A stretch of DNA of 64,000 bases, from contig JAGTTD010000020.1 in the NCBI GenBank assembly GCA_018398585.1, forward strand, positions 21,300,350 through 21,364,349. Direction: 5' to 3'. Origin of the DNA: Simmondsia chinensis. Its lineage: Eukaryota > Streptophyta > Magnoliopsida > Caryophyllales > Simmondsiaceae. Made by a program: the position numbers and the translations under genes. Positions 34,320 to 45,699 of the stretch are shown in pieces. The number at the start of each line of letters is the position of its first letter. Positions within the stretch are counted from its first letter, which is position 1. The notes under the pieces are model-generated. The model was not told where the DNA came from. It saw nothing but the letters and a program-made list of their open reading frames with translations, and ran no database searches.

Positions 34320-34812
34320 TGCGGAAATAACAAATATCCCACTATGCAATATGAATCAAATACCACGACAATATGAGAAGTAAATGGACTAAAAGAGAAA
34401 AGAAACAAACGACACAATGATCTACGTGGAAACCCCTTTACAATTGAAAGGGGAGAAAACCACGGGCGAAGATTGGAGCTTTTATTATTGAATTGAAAAG
34501 AAGAATTACAATCATTCATTTTCTCTCTCTCTCTTTATTTTGATTGGAGGCGCCGCTGGGAAATACCTCACAAATAATTGGATTCATGTGACGCAAACCC
34601 TAAGCCCATATTTATAGGCCCGTGAAAACGTGGTTCCCGATCGATCGGGGGGTCCTGATCGATCAGTATTTCATCGATCGATTGGCTGGCTCACTGCTGC
34701 CGTTCTGCTTTTACGTAACATTCCCGATCGATCGGCCTTCACCCGATCGATCAGCCTCCTCATGGAGTCCCTACTTAAAATACCAAGGAATTTTGAGACA
34801 TTTTTCCAAACA
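34320..34812 (-). repeat. 5' LTR of copia element 1
   Basis: About 493 bases, minus-strand start TGTTTGGAAAAATGTCTC. It has five GATCGATC-type palindromes in 34639-34755, two more than the left LTR. The U5 part contains ACGTGGAAACCCCTTT (plus strand), a block also present in the LTRs at 54060, 56330 and 60340. Confidence 0.9.
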
Positions 34813-34829
34813 TGAAGAAATAAGTTGGC

Positions 34830-37310
34830 GCCATTAATCTAAGGCTTTGATGACAAGCCTTGAACTTGATTTCCTTGATCTAAGGTTGGTTACACAACTT
34901 GGTCAGCCAGTAGAATTTAGGATTGAGCTTTTGTTTCAGATTTTTGACAGTCAAACCTTGAGCTTGTTAGTACTGGTCCTTATTCGGTAACATAAAAACA
35001 GTATCTCTTGTAAAGTTTGATCATGATTGAGTTATCTTGAGCATATATCAGACTAACTCAAGCTCAAAGTAGTCTGCCGAGATCTTAAACTTATCTCCAC
35101 CCTAGTTTTCATCTCTTAAGAATTCGAGGTAAGGTGTCCACCAACTTTGCTTTGTTACTATACCTACCGCATAGGCCGAATCCGTGTAACTTACCCTTTG
35201 CACATGATGAAAAATAAAAAACCCACTAAAATATAAAATGATGTCCCCTAAATTGGAGAGTTGATTGAATCCCACTATTAGTTGCAAACCGAAGTCAAAT
35301 TCACCAATAATATCAACGCCCATGCAATGTGATTGATTGCGACCACAGACATGCGATTAAGAACTGACTTACCCCAAAATTGTGGTAAGTACATTTGGGT
35401 ATTTTTGTCTCCATTAATGTACGATTGCTACACACAACAAAAAAACAAATGAAACAAACTTTTTTGCAACAGCAACAAAAGTCGAAAATGTCATGCCAGA
35501 CCATATACAAATTGTCAAATAAAGAACAGCAGTCGCGCCAAGGGCGAGCTAAGCGACGAATTGGATTTAATAGCATCAGACCCCAATAAACACCCTCGCG
35601 CACGACCTTAGAATTCTAAAAGAAAATCCAACCGTGAGTTTGACAATAGAGGTGATGAAAACATTCCTGAAGTTAAATGAATTGATCTTGATTGCTATTC
35701 TTGGAATAGCTTTAAGGCCATTCTAAATAACAGAATCCAATGTCCGTAAGATAAAGTAAAGAAGTACATGAATGACCTCAAATAAAGTAGAGTTTTATGG
35801 CTATTCTCGCTTTCTTGCACTAACAAACAACTTACAAATTCTTTAGATCCCGATGCATAAACCTTTAAAGACATTCCCTGCTTGGGAGTAATCTGGGGCT
35901 TGACGCTGTACTCCTTAATGGCCTCAAATGCCTTTCACCTCCCACTTTAAATCTCTCCCAAACAATATTTTCAATAGTATCGAGAACAACTTTGTTTTTC
36001 CTTCCACATTCTTGATGAAACACCTTAAGAAACTAGGTTGGCCGAGAAACCTGTGAAGCTCCTTATTATTTGAAAGAACCTTAGCTTATTGTATGGATTT
36101 AACCTTATTAAGGTCCACCTCGATTAAAAAAAAGCCAAAAGAGTTATAAGGTCAAACTTTGAATGCACGTATTAGAGGGTTCATCTTAGATTGTAACTTT
36201 GCATTTTCAAGATTGCGCTTCTCAAGTCAGCCGAATTCTCAACTTAGGTGTTGAATTTGACCATATCTCATCAACATTGACCTTTTTGATTTTACCGGTC
36301 AAGTCATAATAGATCATAATCATGGCCCTTTAATATGTGGAACTTGAATTTTTGATTCCAAATGGCAGAGCGACTCGATCAAAATTGCCTATCGAACCAA
36401 GAGACCGAAATGTATTATGTATCAAAAAAGCAGCCATCACTTGGTAGCATCGAATACCCATTCATAAAGACGAATACCTCATGCCTTGAGGCACTAGTAC
36501 ATAAGCTATGCATTTCGAATATTCATCATTAGTGGTTTCCGTCCCTAAAATCAATGTAGACTCTTATCTTTGGAGTTTTCTTAATTACTTTTACTAGGTG
36601 ACCAACCACTGATCAATATAGTCGATAGTCACATGAAATTGGCCTTAAAGAGTCACTTCTTAAATTTATCAATAACTTCTTGAGATGTTCGACTTTACAC
36701 TTGAATGGCAAGCTTGGCTCCAAGCTTAATTAAAAGCTTGTGCTCAACTAGCTCTATGTCCAACCCTACCATTTCCTGTTGTTCCCTTATAAAGCCAACC
36801 CTTGAGCTCTGGAAGCAACTCAAAATAAGTCTTCCTCTACTCATCAAAGAGATGTTGGATGTAGTTCTTCTTGTTCACGAGGTTGACCTCTATCAAGGGA
36901 CCTTAAATCAAGGATCTCAAATCATTCATTTTAGCTGTGTTCGTCTCGAGTCAAATAATTCCCACTCTTTGTGATGAATAGTCTATACTTCAAGGCCATG
37001 CTTAGGGAACTTTGATTGTTCTGCCCAAAGCATGTCTTGGCATGCAAAGAGATCAACTTTACCATTGTCAAGGACATCACCCGATAGGCTTTAGGATGGA
37101 GATTTGCAATTTCTTCCATTGGAAACCCACTTGTTATTGGTCTTAAGTTCTCCGTTGCTCATCTTGGTTCTCATGAAACTCTAGATGTCCGAGTCCGAGC
37201 ACAAGGATTCAATTTCTACATCATCTGCATCTAGTTTAGCTAGTGGTGCTTTGAAGATTGAGATTGAAACAACTCCTTATTGAGCATCATCCTCACCAAC
37301 TTCAGTCAAT
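34830..37310 (-). pseudogene. Decayed Ty3/gypsy pol (reverse transcriptase region)
   Basis: Minus-strand reading near 36600-36540 gives HLVKVIKKTPKIRVYIDFRD, the conserved N-terminal palm motif of Ty3/gypsy RT (Tat/Ogre-like style), followed by two stops. Further down are RALPFGI-like (VALPFGIKN, about 36370) and connection-domain traces (KAFEAIKEYS, about 35915). Stops and frameshifts are abundant; YVDD is not legible. No LTR was assigned. Confidence 0.65.
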
Positions 37311-37314
37311 TTAA

Positions 37315-38090
37315 GGTTGCAAGCCAGTTCACCCGCAAGGACGGACTCCTTCTTCATAGAATCCAACCTCCACAAAGTTGCATGCATTAGAGATCCTTTT
37401 CATGGCTGTTGTCATAGTGTCAGCAACTGGATTACATATATATGCAACACATTTTCAACCAACTATCATATGCATAAAATTCACACACCTTATACATTTA
37501 TTAACAATTACTAGTTGTATGTTAATCACCACATTTTAATTTTACCTAGTAAACCAAAGTACCAGTCACTATTTCATATAACCTTTTTTTTTTTGGGCTA
37601 CAAATGCTATTTTCAATTGCAATTTTCAAATATTGACCAAAAAATAAGCTTGTCGGGTATATGTCCACTTTAATGCCATTTCCACGCAAACATCACCTCA
37701 TATATATATATATATATATATATTTTAACTATTTGACCAGAAGCAATAAAGTTTTTAAAAGGAGAAATAAAAAGAGAATCAAAGTACAGTTCTATAATTC
37801 AAAGATTAGATGCGAGTTAGTATCAAAACTAGGTAAACTTTAAACGTGGTCTGTGTCAAAGTTGACAGAAAAAGTAGAGAGAAATGTCCAGAAAAATGGT
37901 GCCATAAAAATGGTGCCATAAAATTTTTCTACACTAAAATAAAAATTTTCTCTTATTTTTTAGCATTTTTTTCAAGATGTCTGGCCAAATCTACTACAAG
38001 AAGTACTGTAATCACCTTGGAGTTTAAATTTTCGTGGATGTCACTCATAATACTCCATATTATTAAGATGACATGCTAGAGTGTATTAGA
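37315..38090. other. Start of DUF26 unit B, non-coding
   Basis: 37560-37700 matches 21730-21830 and 22440-22490 of unit A, marking the left end of the duplicated unit. A (TA)n microsatellite lies at 37701-37722. No gene. Confidence 0.5.
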
Positions 38091-38731
38091 GGTGTAAAAG
38101 AGTTTGGCGTTCGATAAACTACTTGTGTTCGAAATCAATTATGGCTCGTTTGGGCCATTATGGAAGCTCGATAGCTTATCGATCCAAGTTTAAGTAGGGT
38201 TAATAAAATTAACGAGCCATGCTCAAACAAGGCAGTGCTCAACTTTTTAATAAGGTCTCATTAAGGGACGATAATAGCTTGCCAAGGACTCACTAAGAGC
38301 TCTTTAGCAGACACTACTACCTCAAAATGGTTCGATAATACCTTGAATAGCTTGGCTACTAGGAAATTTTTGTATTTGCTTTTGCTTCTTCTTTTTTTTT
38401 GGCTTTTTGTTCCTTTTGTTCTCGGGACCTTACTCTTGCAGGCACACCCTATTTTGTATTGCAATGTCTTTGTTCATTATTAATTGAAAAAATGATAGCA
38501 AACTCGCTCGGTTGGTTTAAAATACACTCAGCTCAACACAATAACAACCTCGAATTGGCTTGATTATGCAAACCAGCCAACCCGAGTCAAATTCAATATT
38601 GAACACACTAAAATCATATTAAATAAAGCTCAAACAAAGGTTAGAAGGTCCTATAGAAGCGTGGCTCAATAACGGTTGTCAAACTCGAGCTCGAGCTTGA
38701 GTGGACTCTCAACTCGGCTCGTTTACACCCC
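38091..38731. repeat. GAGCTCG-rich hAT-like element (unit of gene 2)
   Basis: Begins AGGTGTAAAAGAG and ends GGCTCGTTTACACCCC, with ACTCGAGCTCGAGCTTGAG near the right end. Counterpart of 23920-24556. Confidence 0.65.
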
Positions 38732-39220
38732 AAGCACAATATATTTGCTTATTAAAATACATTGGAAGCTCAACCTATAGGTCATAAAAAGGGATTGCAT
38801 TACCAACCATTATGCATTATGCTGAAGAAACGCAAATACAACAATAAAATGACCCATTATACAATCTTCTTGATTCATACATATCTTATGTTGTTTATGA
38901 ACACAATTACTAAGAACCCTTTTTTATTTTGTTCGAGAAATGAAACCCATAACTTACGTGTCTATCATACAAGTCCAACCCATGTCATTATTTTCATAAA
39001 CAACTGAACCTTCATCTGAACTAAAATCACAAAAGGATAACTCTTGTACCGAAAATAACTTCATTATTCATTCATATCTTATGTTGCATATCCCGCAACT
39101 ACTAAATACCTCTTTTTTATTAAATTGAACAAACTGAACCCGTAACTTAAGTATACATACCATAGAGGCCATACCCACTTCAGTATTTCAACAAAGCAGT
39201 CGAACTTCCATCTAAACCGT

Positions 39221-39973
39221 TTAGAAATTCACGAAGGGATAAATCTCGTAGCGGAAGTTACAACTCCCACCCACAACTCTTCCACCTTGTTTCCCATCAC
39301 AACAATTGGGCAACTCACTTATTGCCTCATCAAGGCACTTCTTACAATCACCCAAACTCAAATCTCTAGTACATTGAGTCAACCCATAAAGATTTGTAAA
39401 AGTATCAAGCTTCATCTCCCCACTTGCATAAAGCTTCCTTTGGGCTGGCCCATAAGAAGTCGCCTCGTTCATAAGTTGGCTCAATAGGTCCTTTACCTTG
39501 TCATTGAACAATGTCGGGTTATTACTGATGTTGTACACATTGTACAAGTAGAACTTATTCTGCTCATCGATCTGGCCAAAGAAATTATTGTCCATGTACT
39601 TTACCATGCAGTAATCATACCAGATCACCGCCCCCTTATTGTATTCACAGCGGTCATGGATGTCAGTGCTGGCATTCACCACACACTGCTTACATTCTGC
39701 AGATGACACGTCGCCACGACAAAGGGCCAAACCATAGGTTTGATCCGAGGTCTGGCCCACCGAGCCTGTTGCAAAGCCCGATTCAGGAGTCTTGGAACCG
39801 AGTAGACTCAATTGCTTGTTTAAGTTGGTTTCGTATGGGCTTTTGGATGTGAATTTGCCAGAACTGGAAGAGCAAAAGTGAAAGAGATAAGCGTCATCAC
39901 AAGAGGCATTTTGCATGAGGAAAAGAAAAGATAGAAGAAAAAACAATGGGGAAATTTTAGTGTAAGGAGACAT
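39221..39973 (-). CDS. Cysteine-rich repeat secretory protein, two DUF26 domains (copy 2)
   Basis: A 250-residue paralogue of the gene at 24980-25732 with the same architecture: signal peptide (MSPYTKISPLFFLLSFLFL, cleavage likely after SC25), then two DUF26 domains with CRGDVSSAECKQC and CTRDLSLGDCKKC as the CX8CX2C motifs, all structural cysteines kept, and NAS and NIS glycosylation sites. It is secreted, without kinase or membrane anchor. Replacements against copy 1 are spread over the mature protein (for example DLSSADCKKC to DVSSAECKQC, and AGKK to AQRK) while the frame is intact, which suggests constraint. Same start reasoning as copy 1. Flanked by the same hAT-like element downstream and a conserved TATA box upstream. 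Confidence 0.93.
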   Translation of the reverse strand: MSPYTKISPLFFLLSFLFLMQNASCDDAYLFHFCSSSSGKFTSKSPYETNLNKQLSLLGSKTPESGFATGSVGQTSDQTYGLALCRGDVSSAECKQCVVNASTDIHDRCEYNKGAVIWYDYCMVKYMDNNFFGQIDEQNKFYLYNVYNISNNPTLFNDKVKDLLSQLMNEATSYGPAQRKLYASGEMKLDTFTNLYGLTQCTRDLSLGDCKKCLDEAISELPNCCDGKQGGRVVGGSCNFRYEIYPFVNF

Positions 39974-40029
39974 TTTTGTAAGGAATATACAAGAGTTTGT
40001 TATGTGTTTTGGGTGCATTTGAGATCATA

Positions 40030-40036
40030 TTATATA
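40030..40036 (-). promoter_or_regulatory. TATA box of DUF26 copy 2
   Basis: Minus-strand TATATAA, 57 bases upstream of the ATG. The surrounding GCCCTATATAATATGATC is identical to copy 1. Confidence 0.75.
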
Positions 40037-41005
40037 GGGCAAATGGTGGGGTAGAGTTAAACTATAATAAATATTAAAAGTATATATTATATTAAAGAAT
40101 TTAATCTTATAATATGACTGAATATTATTCATGAATTATAAAAAAAAAAAACCTTTAGTATTTATTGTTTACACATGGCATTACACTCGTATTATATAGT
40201 ATTTATTTAAATATCTCGTTTAAAGTTGAGTGTTTCATTACCTGACTTTGATCATAATGCATACTTAGATTTGAGATTAAAGATTTGTAATTTCGTTCTT
40301 ATTTTGCCTTTTTGCTTTTTCTTTTAAATAGTCCGTGTATCTAGGGATTCCACTCTTATTAATTTTTAAAAAGTATAAAGTAATTAAGTAGTAGAGAACT
40401 ACTCATAAAATATTATTTTTTATAACAGAAGAGTTTATTATGTGATCAGAATATAAAAATTATAAAGATGGTCATCCAACTCTTCTTCATGAACAATATC
40501 TAAGCATAGTAGTTCGTGTGTAGAGTAGCAATGGGATTCTGGATTTACTAATAAATAATGGCAAATGTTATGTCTTTATTTCGGTGAGTGCACAATTTTG
40601 TATGAAAATTTCTCTCTAATTATCGAAAAAAGTGTTACGTCCTTTCACAATTTGTTAGATTATTTTTCTAAGCACATATAATATTGAAACTAAAAAATTA
40701 TTTCACAAAATTTATGAATCAAAAAATAAATATACTAATATATAATTTAAAATACATAATAAATAATAAAATAAAGACACCAGTTGAAAAGGTTGTTAAC
40801 TTGTTCCAAAGTGGAATGTGACAATGTCAATTTGCAAAATTAAATACATAGTTTTTAAATTTAAATGCATAATTGATCAAAAAAAAAAAAAAAATTTAAA
40901 TGCATAACGACGTGGCCAAAAAATAAGTAGTTGATTTGGTCAACGACGCAGCCCAAAATCGAAGCTTCATCTCTTAAGGTTGACCTTTCTTTGCCCAAAA
41001 ATTAA

Positions 41006-41176
41006 GACTAAATTAGGAAAATGGCATACTTTTAAAGAAAAAAATTTAGGAATATAGTACATCGTCAAAAAATTTAAGCGAAATGACACACTTTACTAAA
41101 GTATACAGTACTGAATTTTTTGACGATGTGCTATATTTCTAAATTTTCTTAAAGCATGTCATTTTCCTAATTTACT
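41006..41176. mobile_element. Palindromic MITE with 10-bp target duplication
   Basis: 171 bases, nearly a full palindrome: starts TAAATTAGGAAAATGGCAT and ends ATGTCATTTTCCTAATTTA, with the arms meeting around TCGTCAAAAAATT. It is flanked by CAAAAATTAA on both sides (40996-41005 and 41177-41186). The 9-10 bp duplication fits Mutator-like elements. The other DUF26 units lack it at the same place. Confidence 0.8.
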
Positions 41177-41518
41177 CAAAAATTAAATAGGTTATTTGAT
41201 AGGATATTCTTAGGTTCGTTTTGGTATACAGAACTAAATGAGAGAAATAAAAATTTGTAGAAGATACAACTATGGAAAGTAGTAATTGCTTGGTAATTTT
41301 TAATTCTTTCAAAATGCATACGTAGCCCCTCTAATTAAAGTAATTCCTTTATTTTTAACTAGTCTTTTCACGGAAGTGATATTTCCTATCTTGGCAACCA
41401 AACATCTTTTTCTTACTATTTCTTGAAAAGTTGACATAAAATTTAATTTTCGGAAAGTACAACTTCCTGTAAAAATTTAGTTTATGCGACAACTAATTGA
41501 GGCCTTAAACTTGGTCTA

Positions 41519-41752
41519 AACATTCCCAACATTCCCAATGCCCTAAGGGCTCTCACCTAAGTAGGGTCTGGAGAAAGTGGATGTACACAACTTTTTTCTT
41601 TTAAGGTACTACCCTGAAGAGAGGCTTTTTTCAAGAATCCCCAACCTAAGGGGTGCAGCACGAGGACTTCTCAGGAGGTCACCCAACTTGGTACGCTTAA
41701 CTTCGAAGTTCTAACGGGATCCGGTGCTTGCATGTTGGTACCCTCTTAGGTT
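41519..41752 (-). mobile_element. Full-length SINE with 5S rRNA-derived head
   Basis: On the minus strand: AGGGTACCAACATGCAAGC, GGATCCCGTTAGAACTTCG, AGTTAAGCGTACC, GGGTGACCTCCTGAGAAGTC, CTCGTGCTGCACCCC, then body and 3' module with GAGAGCCCTTAGGGCATTGG. It retains the 5S 3' end (CTCGTGCTGCACCCC) longer than the copy at 16389. It is flanked by a 19-bp duplication with one mismatch (41500-41518 and 41753-41771). The A-box region is shortened and the intermediate element is damaged. Confidence 0.85.
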
Positions 41753-41844
41753 AGGCCTTATACTTGGTCTACTGCATTTATTTAGTTATATTGATTTTAG
41801 TTATATGAATTTAGTTTTTCTATGGGACTAAATTGGCACAATAA

Positions 41845-43138
41845 CGCTTGGCACATGACATTTTTTTGCCATAGTAAATGCAATTTGGAAATCAAAAAAT
41901 AAATACGTCTTCCAGAACCCATTCCTGACTAGCCACACATCATCGACACAACAAAAGTTGGAGAAAACCAACATTTTCCTCCTCTTCTCCTGTGGGTTGA
42001 GATTGATAAAGCTGAATTAGTACAGCCTCATGCTCAGATTTCGCATCATGAGAACGAAGCTCAGGACATCACTAGTGATAATAATTCAGGGTCCTCTGGG
42101 CCTGAGTTTCCACCACATTTCGAGCCCCCTGCCCTGAAAAGGACGAAGCCATTTATGGAGGGATCTAGTATAGTTCGGAAGAGGAAAGAAAACAGGTTGA
42201 TGATAAAAAGGGAAAGGAGAACTTTGAAGTGCAAGAAGAAAGAGAAGGAGAAGCAGAAGCTTCAAGAAATCTTGAAGGATATATTGCCCAGAAATAACGC
42301 CAAGAAATTGACTAAGGCCTCAGGCAAGCAGAAAAAGGGGAATATGGCTAAACGGGGTGGTAGTGTTCAAGAGACCGAAAAGATCCTTGAGGCTGAGAGA
42401 ATAATTTAGATGGGGAGAAGGCTAGGTCTGAACTTTAATAGTTTTGATCTGCCTACGGTGAGCGCTATACTTGATAGAAGGGGACCTAACTGCAGTTTTA
42501 TCTTGTTTGGGTTGCCCTGATCCTAAGTTATTCATGGGGGTTTTTGAGGATCTTCCTATTTTTTATGGTTTTTCCTATTTTGCTCGTAACCTTGTCTGTT
42601 CTGACTGTGTATTTTTGAGCCCTGTTATTTTACAGGCTTTCTAAGGACTCGCTTGCTCGAGCGCATGATTAGTACCACGACTAGGTCACTAATTATTGAA
42701 TAAAAAAGAATTAAGGATCATCAATTGGTTCCAAGTAATAGTTGGTGACACTGACATATCGATTCACCACTGCATAGAGGATCCTTGTAAATTGATTTCC
42801 AATTCCATTCCCAGAGCTTTGGCCAAGTCGAACACTGGTAGATTCATTGGCCAGCACTCATGTGACTTAGACATCCAGTGCGCATTTGTAGCTCATTAGA
42901 TTGCACCCTGATACAGATTCCTCCCTCGCTGTGCCCCATTGTCTTCTTCTTAGGAAATGCTCCCAATTGTGAAGCATAGGTAACGCCGACAAAGGCTTGC
43001 TTGACTTTGCCCATGTTGTGCTCCCTATATGAGGGTTATTTTCTTCTTTTTTTTTGCTTTTTTTGGATGTTTTAGAGACTTCCTCTATTTTAAATTCGAT
43101 AATTTCACCTTTTAATTATTAAAAAATAATAATAATAA
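41845..43138 (+). mobile_element. LINE insert, internally deleted, with perfect target duplication
   Basis: Bounded by perfect 16-bp repeats TAAATTGGCACAATAA (41829-41844 and 43139-43154) and ending in A plus (TAA)n. ORF1 C-terminal coding is present (SGPEFPPHFEP at about 42095, a Lys/Glu-rich frame 42155-42409, then a TAG and MGRRLGLNF). The ORF2 endonuclease and RT are missing. A frame at 42696-42899 (SCDLDIQCAFVAH end) and a T-rich 3' region follow. It interrupts the upstream part of DUF26 unit B. Confidence 0.8.
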
Positions 43139-43154
43139 TAAATTGGCACAATAA

Positions 43155-43783
43155 AAATTATAGAGAGGATAAATTTAAACCATCAAAAATCAATGGACCA
43201 AATTGATGTAGTGGAAAAACTGCAAGGGTTTTTCTTTTTCTTTTTTTTTTTTGTTTAACTAATCCTTTAATGAAATAATAAAATTAAAATAAAGTCAATC
43301 ATTCTATTTTTAACAACTATTTTATATTATATGCAAGTTTCATGATACAAACTCGTATTTTGTCCCAATTTAAACCGACCATAGAAGACCAATTTTATAA
43401 TATTTCATAACTCGACATCAATTATACTCGAGAACTAAACTAACACAATTAACATAGTATAAAGATTTATAAACATAAATAACCTTAGTAAATAATATTA
43501 TGCACTCAGCCAATGTACATAACTTTATATATATAATATTATAATAAAATATAATTAAATTAAAAGAAACAGTTTCGTATGATTATTTTTGTAATCAAGT
43601 ACTTTTGTGTTATATATATTTAGAACATATGATTGAACGCTTTGTTGGAATGCACTAAGGTTTGGTTTCGTTGTGCAGCTCTCCCTCTGATCTTTGTGGC
43701 TTTGGTCTCATCTTCCTTCTCTTTTCAGTCCGTTTCTTGTCCAGATCTGTTTCGCCTTTTCTCCTTTTTTGGGTTTGCTTCTT
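43155..43783. other. Distal part of DUF26 unit B, non-coding
   Basis: 43250-43640 matches 27500-27880 of unit A (TATTATGCA, TTAACATA and CATAACTCRACRTCAATTAT blocks). No gene. Confidence 0.55.
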
Positions 43784-44318
43784 TGTCACGAACCTAAGTC
43801 CGTGACTTGGATAATTTTTTGGGAGAAAGAACGAGAGAGAGAGAGAGAGTTGAGATTAAAAAGAGAGGTTAGAGATTAGATGAAGAAAAGAAGAGAAATT
43901 TTAGAATAAGTTAGGAAAAGAAGAGAAATGTGAAGATAAAATAGAGAGAAAGAGTGACGGCTAGAGAGGGAAAGAGAAGAAGAGAAATTTTGAATTTTGT
44001 GTTTTGATTTCTTGATTGCTTGATGCCAATTACAACACTTCACACATGATTATATACAGGTTGGAGAAGAGACACACACCCAATACACCTACACCCTAGA
44101 CCCCTACAATAGCCCACAATTAACAATTAATTAATGCTTAATTCAAGCTCACAAAATAAGTCATCTTTGCCTATGCTACCCTTGTCCTCCAACCGGCCAC
44201 CCCTCCTAAATTCAAAATTCAAACTAAATTTTTACTAATTAATTTTACATTTTTACATTACATATTTAATACAAAATAATAAAAGCAAAAATGGGTTGTT
44301 AGGTCTTGGCTCGTGACA
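43784..44318 (-). repeat. LTR with TGTCACGA/TCGTGACA ends
   Basis: 535 bases with perfect 8-bp inverted termini, a (GA)n run (43829-43848), and AG-rich sequence. On the right comes a minus-strand polypurine tract (GAAGGGAAGGGGAT), so this is the 3' LTR of a minus-oriented element, probably gypsy-type because of the CTTGAGGACAAGGATTG context before the tract. Confidence 0.75.
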
Positions 44319-45110
44319 ATCCCCTTCCCTTCAAACAATCCTTGTCCTCAAGGATGTCATGTGGGTCGATCTCCTTGTGCCAATTCCGGTTCTTGGAAAT
44401 CGTTCCCATACCCTTGCCTTGACCTTGATCTTTTGGATGTCTCTTCGAGTGGTCTTAGGCTTGAGATGGTGAGCTTGACACAGTTTTTCCTTGTTGTGCT
44501 ATTGTCCACCACGCAGCTGCTGCTTTTCATGAGCCATGGTAGCACAATGGAATTCTTGAGGTGCCATTGTTACCCGTGCTTCCTGTTCATGGTCACCCCA
44601 TGGCCATGGCTTGCAACTCATAGTCGGGCTTGGTGGCTTTTGAACTTCTAGTGGCACTTTTTTGCATTTGGCCCTAATTCATGCAATTCTTCCTCAATGA
44701 TGGGCGGCCCTTCAATAATGCGTAGCTTCAAAGGCGGTGGTTCCATTGGTTCCTCCCTAAGGTCACAATGCCCTTCTTGTGGTGGTGGTGGTGGTGGGTG
44801 TTGGACCTCCCTCCACCACTATCTAGGTCCTCTTGAAGTACCCAAGGTTCCCTTGTTGCTTCATGTGAACTTTCTTCAACGGTTGTCTCAACAGGGGTTG
44901 GTTTAACAATGGTTGGCTCAACCGGCTTCTCTACAACCCCACACCCGTGCTTCCTTTCTTTATTGTCCACGTATTGGTTTATGGACTTGGTCAATTATTC
45001 AATGGTAGCTTGCACCTTCATCATGGAAGCTAAGCATTCTTTGTAGGACTTGTCCATCTCTTCCTTTGTCAATTTTCCCTCCTTGTCTCTAATAATGCAG
45101 CTAGTAGCCG
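44319..45110 (-). pseudogene. Remnant internal region of the 43784-44318 LTR element
   Basis: Next to the LTR the minus frame reads LEDKDCLKGRGL, similar to the C-terminal tail of gypsy polyproteins. Further in, a frame (44994-44728, extending upstream past one stop with EEMDKSYKECLASMMK) is Pro/Glu/Thr-rich and has a His run from (GTG)n. No RT, integrase or protease is present. The 5' LTR is absent, so the element is truncated or was non-autonomous. Confidence 0.5.
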
Positions 45111-45114
45111 CATA

Positions 45115-45680
45115 ACTTTTAGTCATAGAGATATCAATTTACCTTTAGGTATCCCTTATTTAAAGTCCTCTATCTGATCTAAACTTAATTTCTAACCCCC
45201 TATAAATCTACTTTTGAGAAAAGCACCTCTCACGAGTGATCAAGATAGTCACTAGAACTACATTCCTATAACCAGCAAAGAGCTTCAACCATAAGTTTCG
45301 TTGGGCTATTTGTTCGGTTGCGGAAAACTTTTTCATTCATAGCCTTCTAAATCTTCCTAACCATAAAGATAAACTTAAATAGCTCAATTCAACCATTCCT
45401 GCCTCTTCTTCCTCTTTGCATTTCCAATGCATCAAGAAATGAACTACACTTCAATAGATAACTTAGCCATCCAAATCTTGCTGCTTTTTCCAAGTTGTTT
45501 CTAAACACTCGACAAGAGATGAGAATAAATCTAGCACAAGTCGTCGTCCATATATTACACCCCCTTTGACCTAAATCATCTACAACAGGGAAACCATTCC
45601 AGAGAATTAGCCAAAGGAAAACACAAATCTTAATCTAGATGTCAAGATTCCAAATCCATTTGCGTCCAATCCTTCATCTC
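45115..45680. other. Unrecognised sequence
   Basis: No reading frame or repeat I can support; possibly decayed retroelement DNA on the minus strand. Confidence 0.3.
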
Positions 45681-45699
45681 ATTCCTGTATGACTATCCA

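Larger units (their letters stand above)
29769..34812 (-). mobile_element. Full-length inactivated Ty1/copia retrotransposon (element 1)
   Basis: A complete element in minus orientation: 5' LTR on the right, primer site, gag-protease-integrase-RT-RNase H order (the copia order), polypurine tract, 3' LTR on the left. Flanking 5-bp duplications are TGAAG at 29764-29768 and 34813-34817. The left LTR has an extra TG at its outer edge. Coding frames carry many stops and several frameshifts, so it cannot move by itself. Confidence 0.93.

Noticed and set aside
44728..44994. A host protein with a His run
   Set aside because: The His run comes from (GTG)n; the frame continues through a stop into a retroelement remnant beside an LTR and purine tract.
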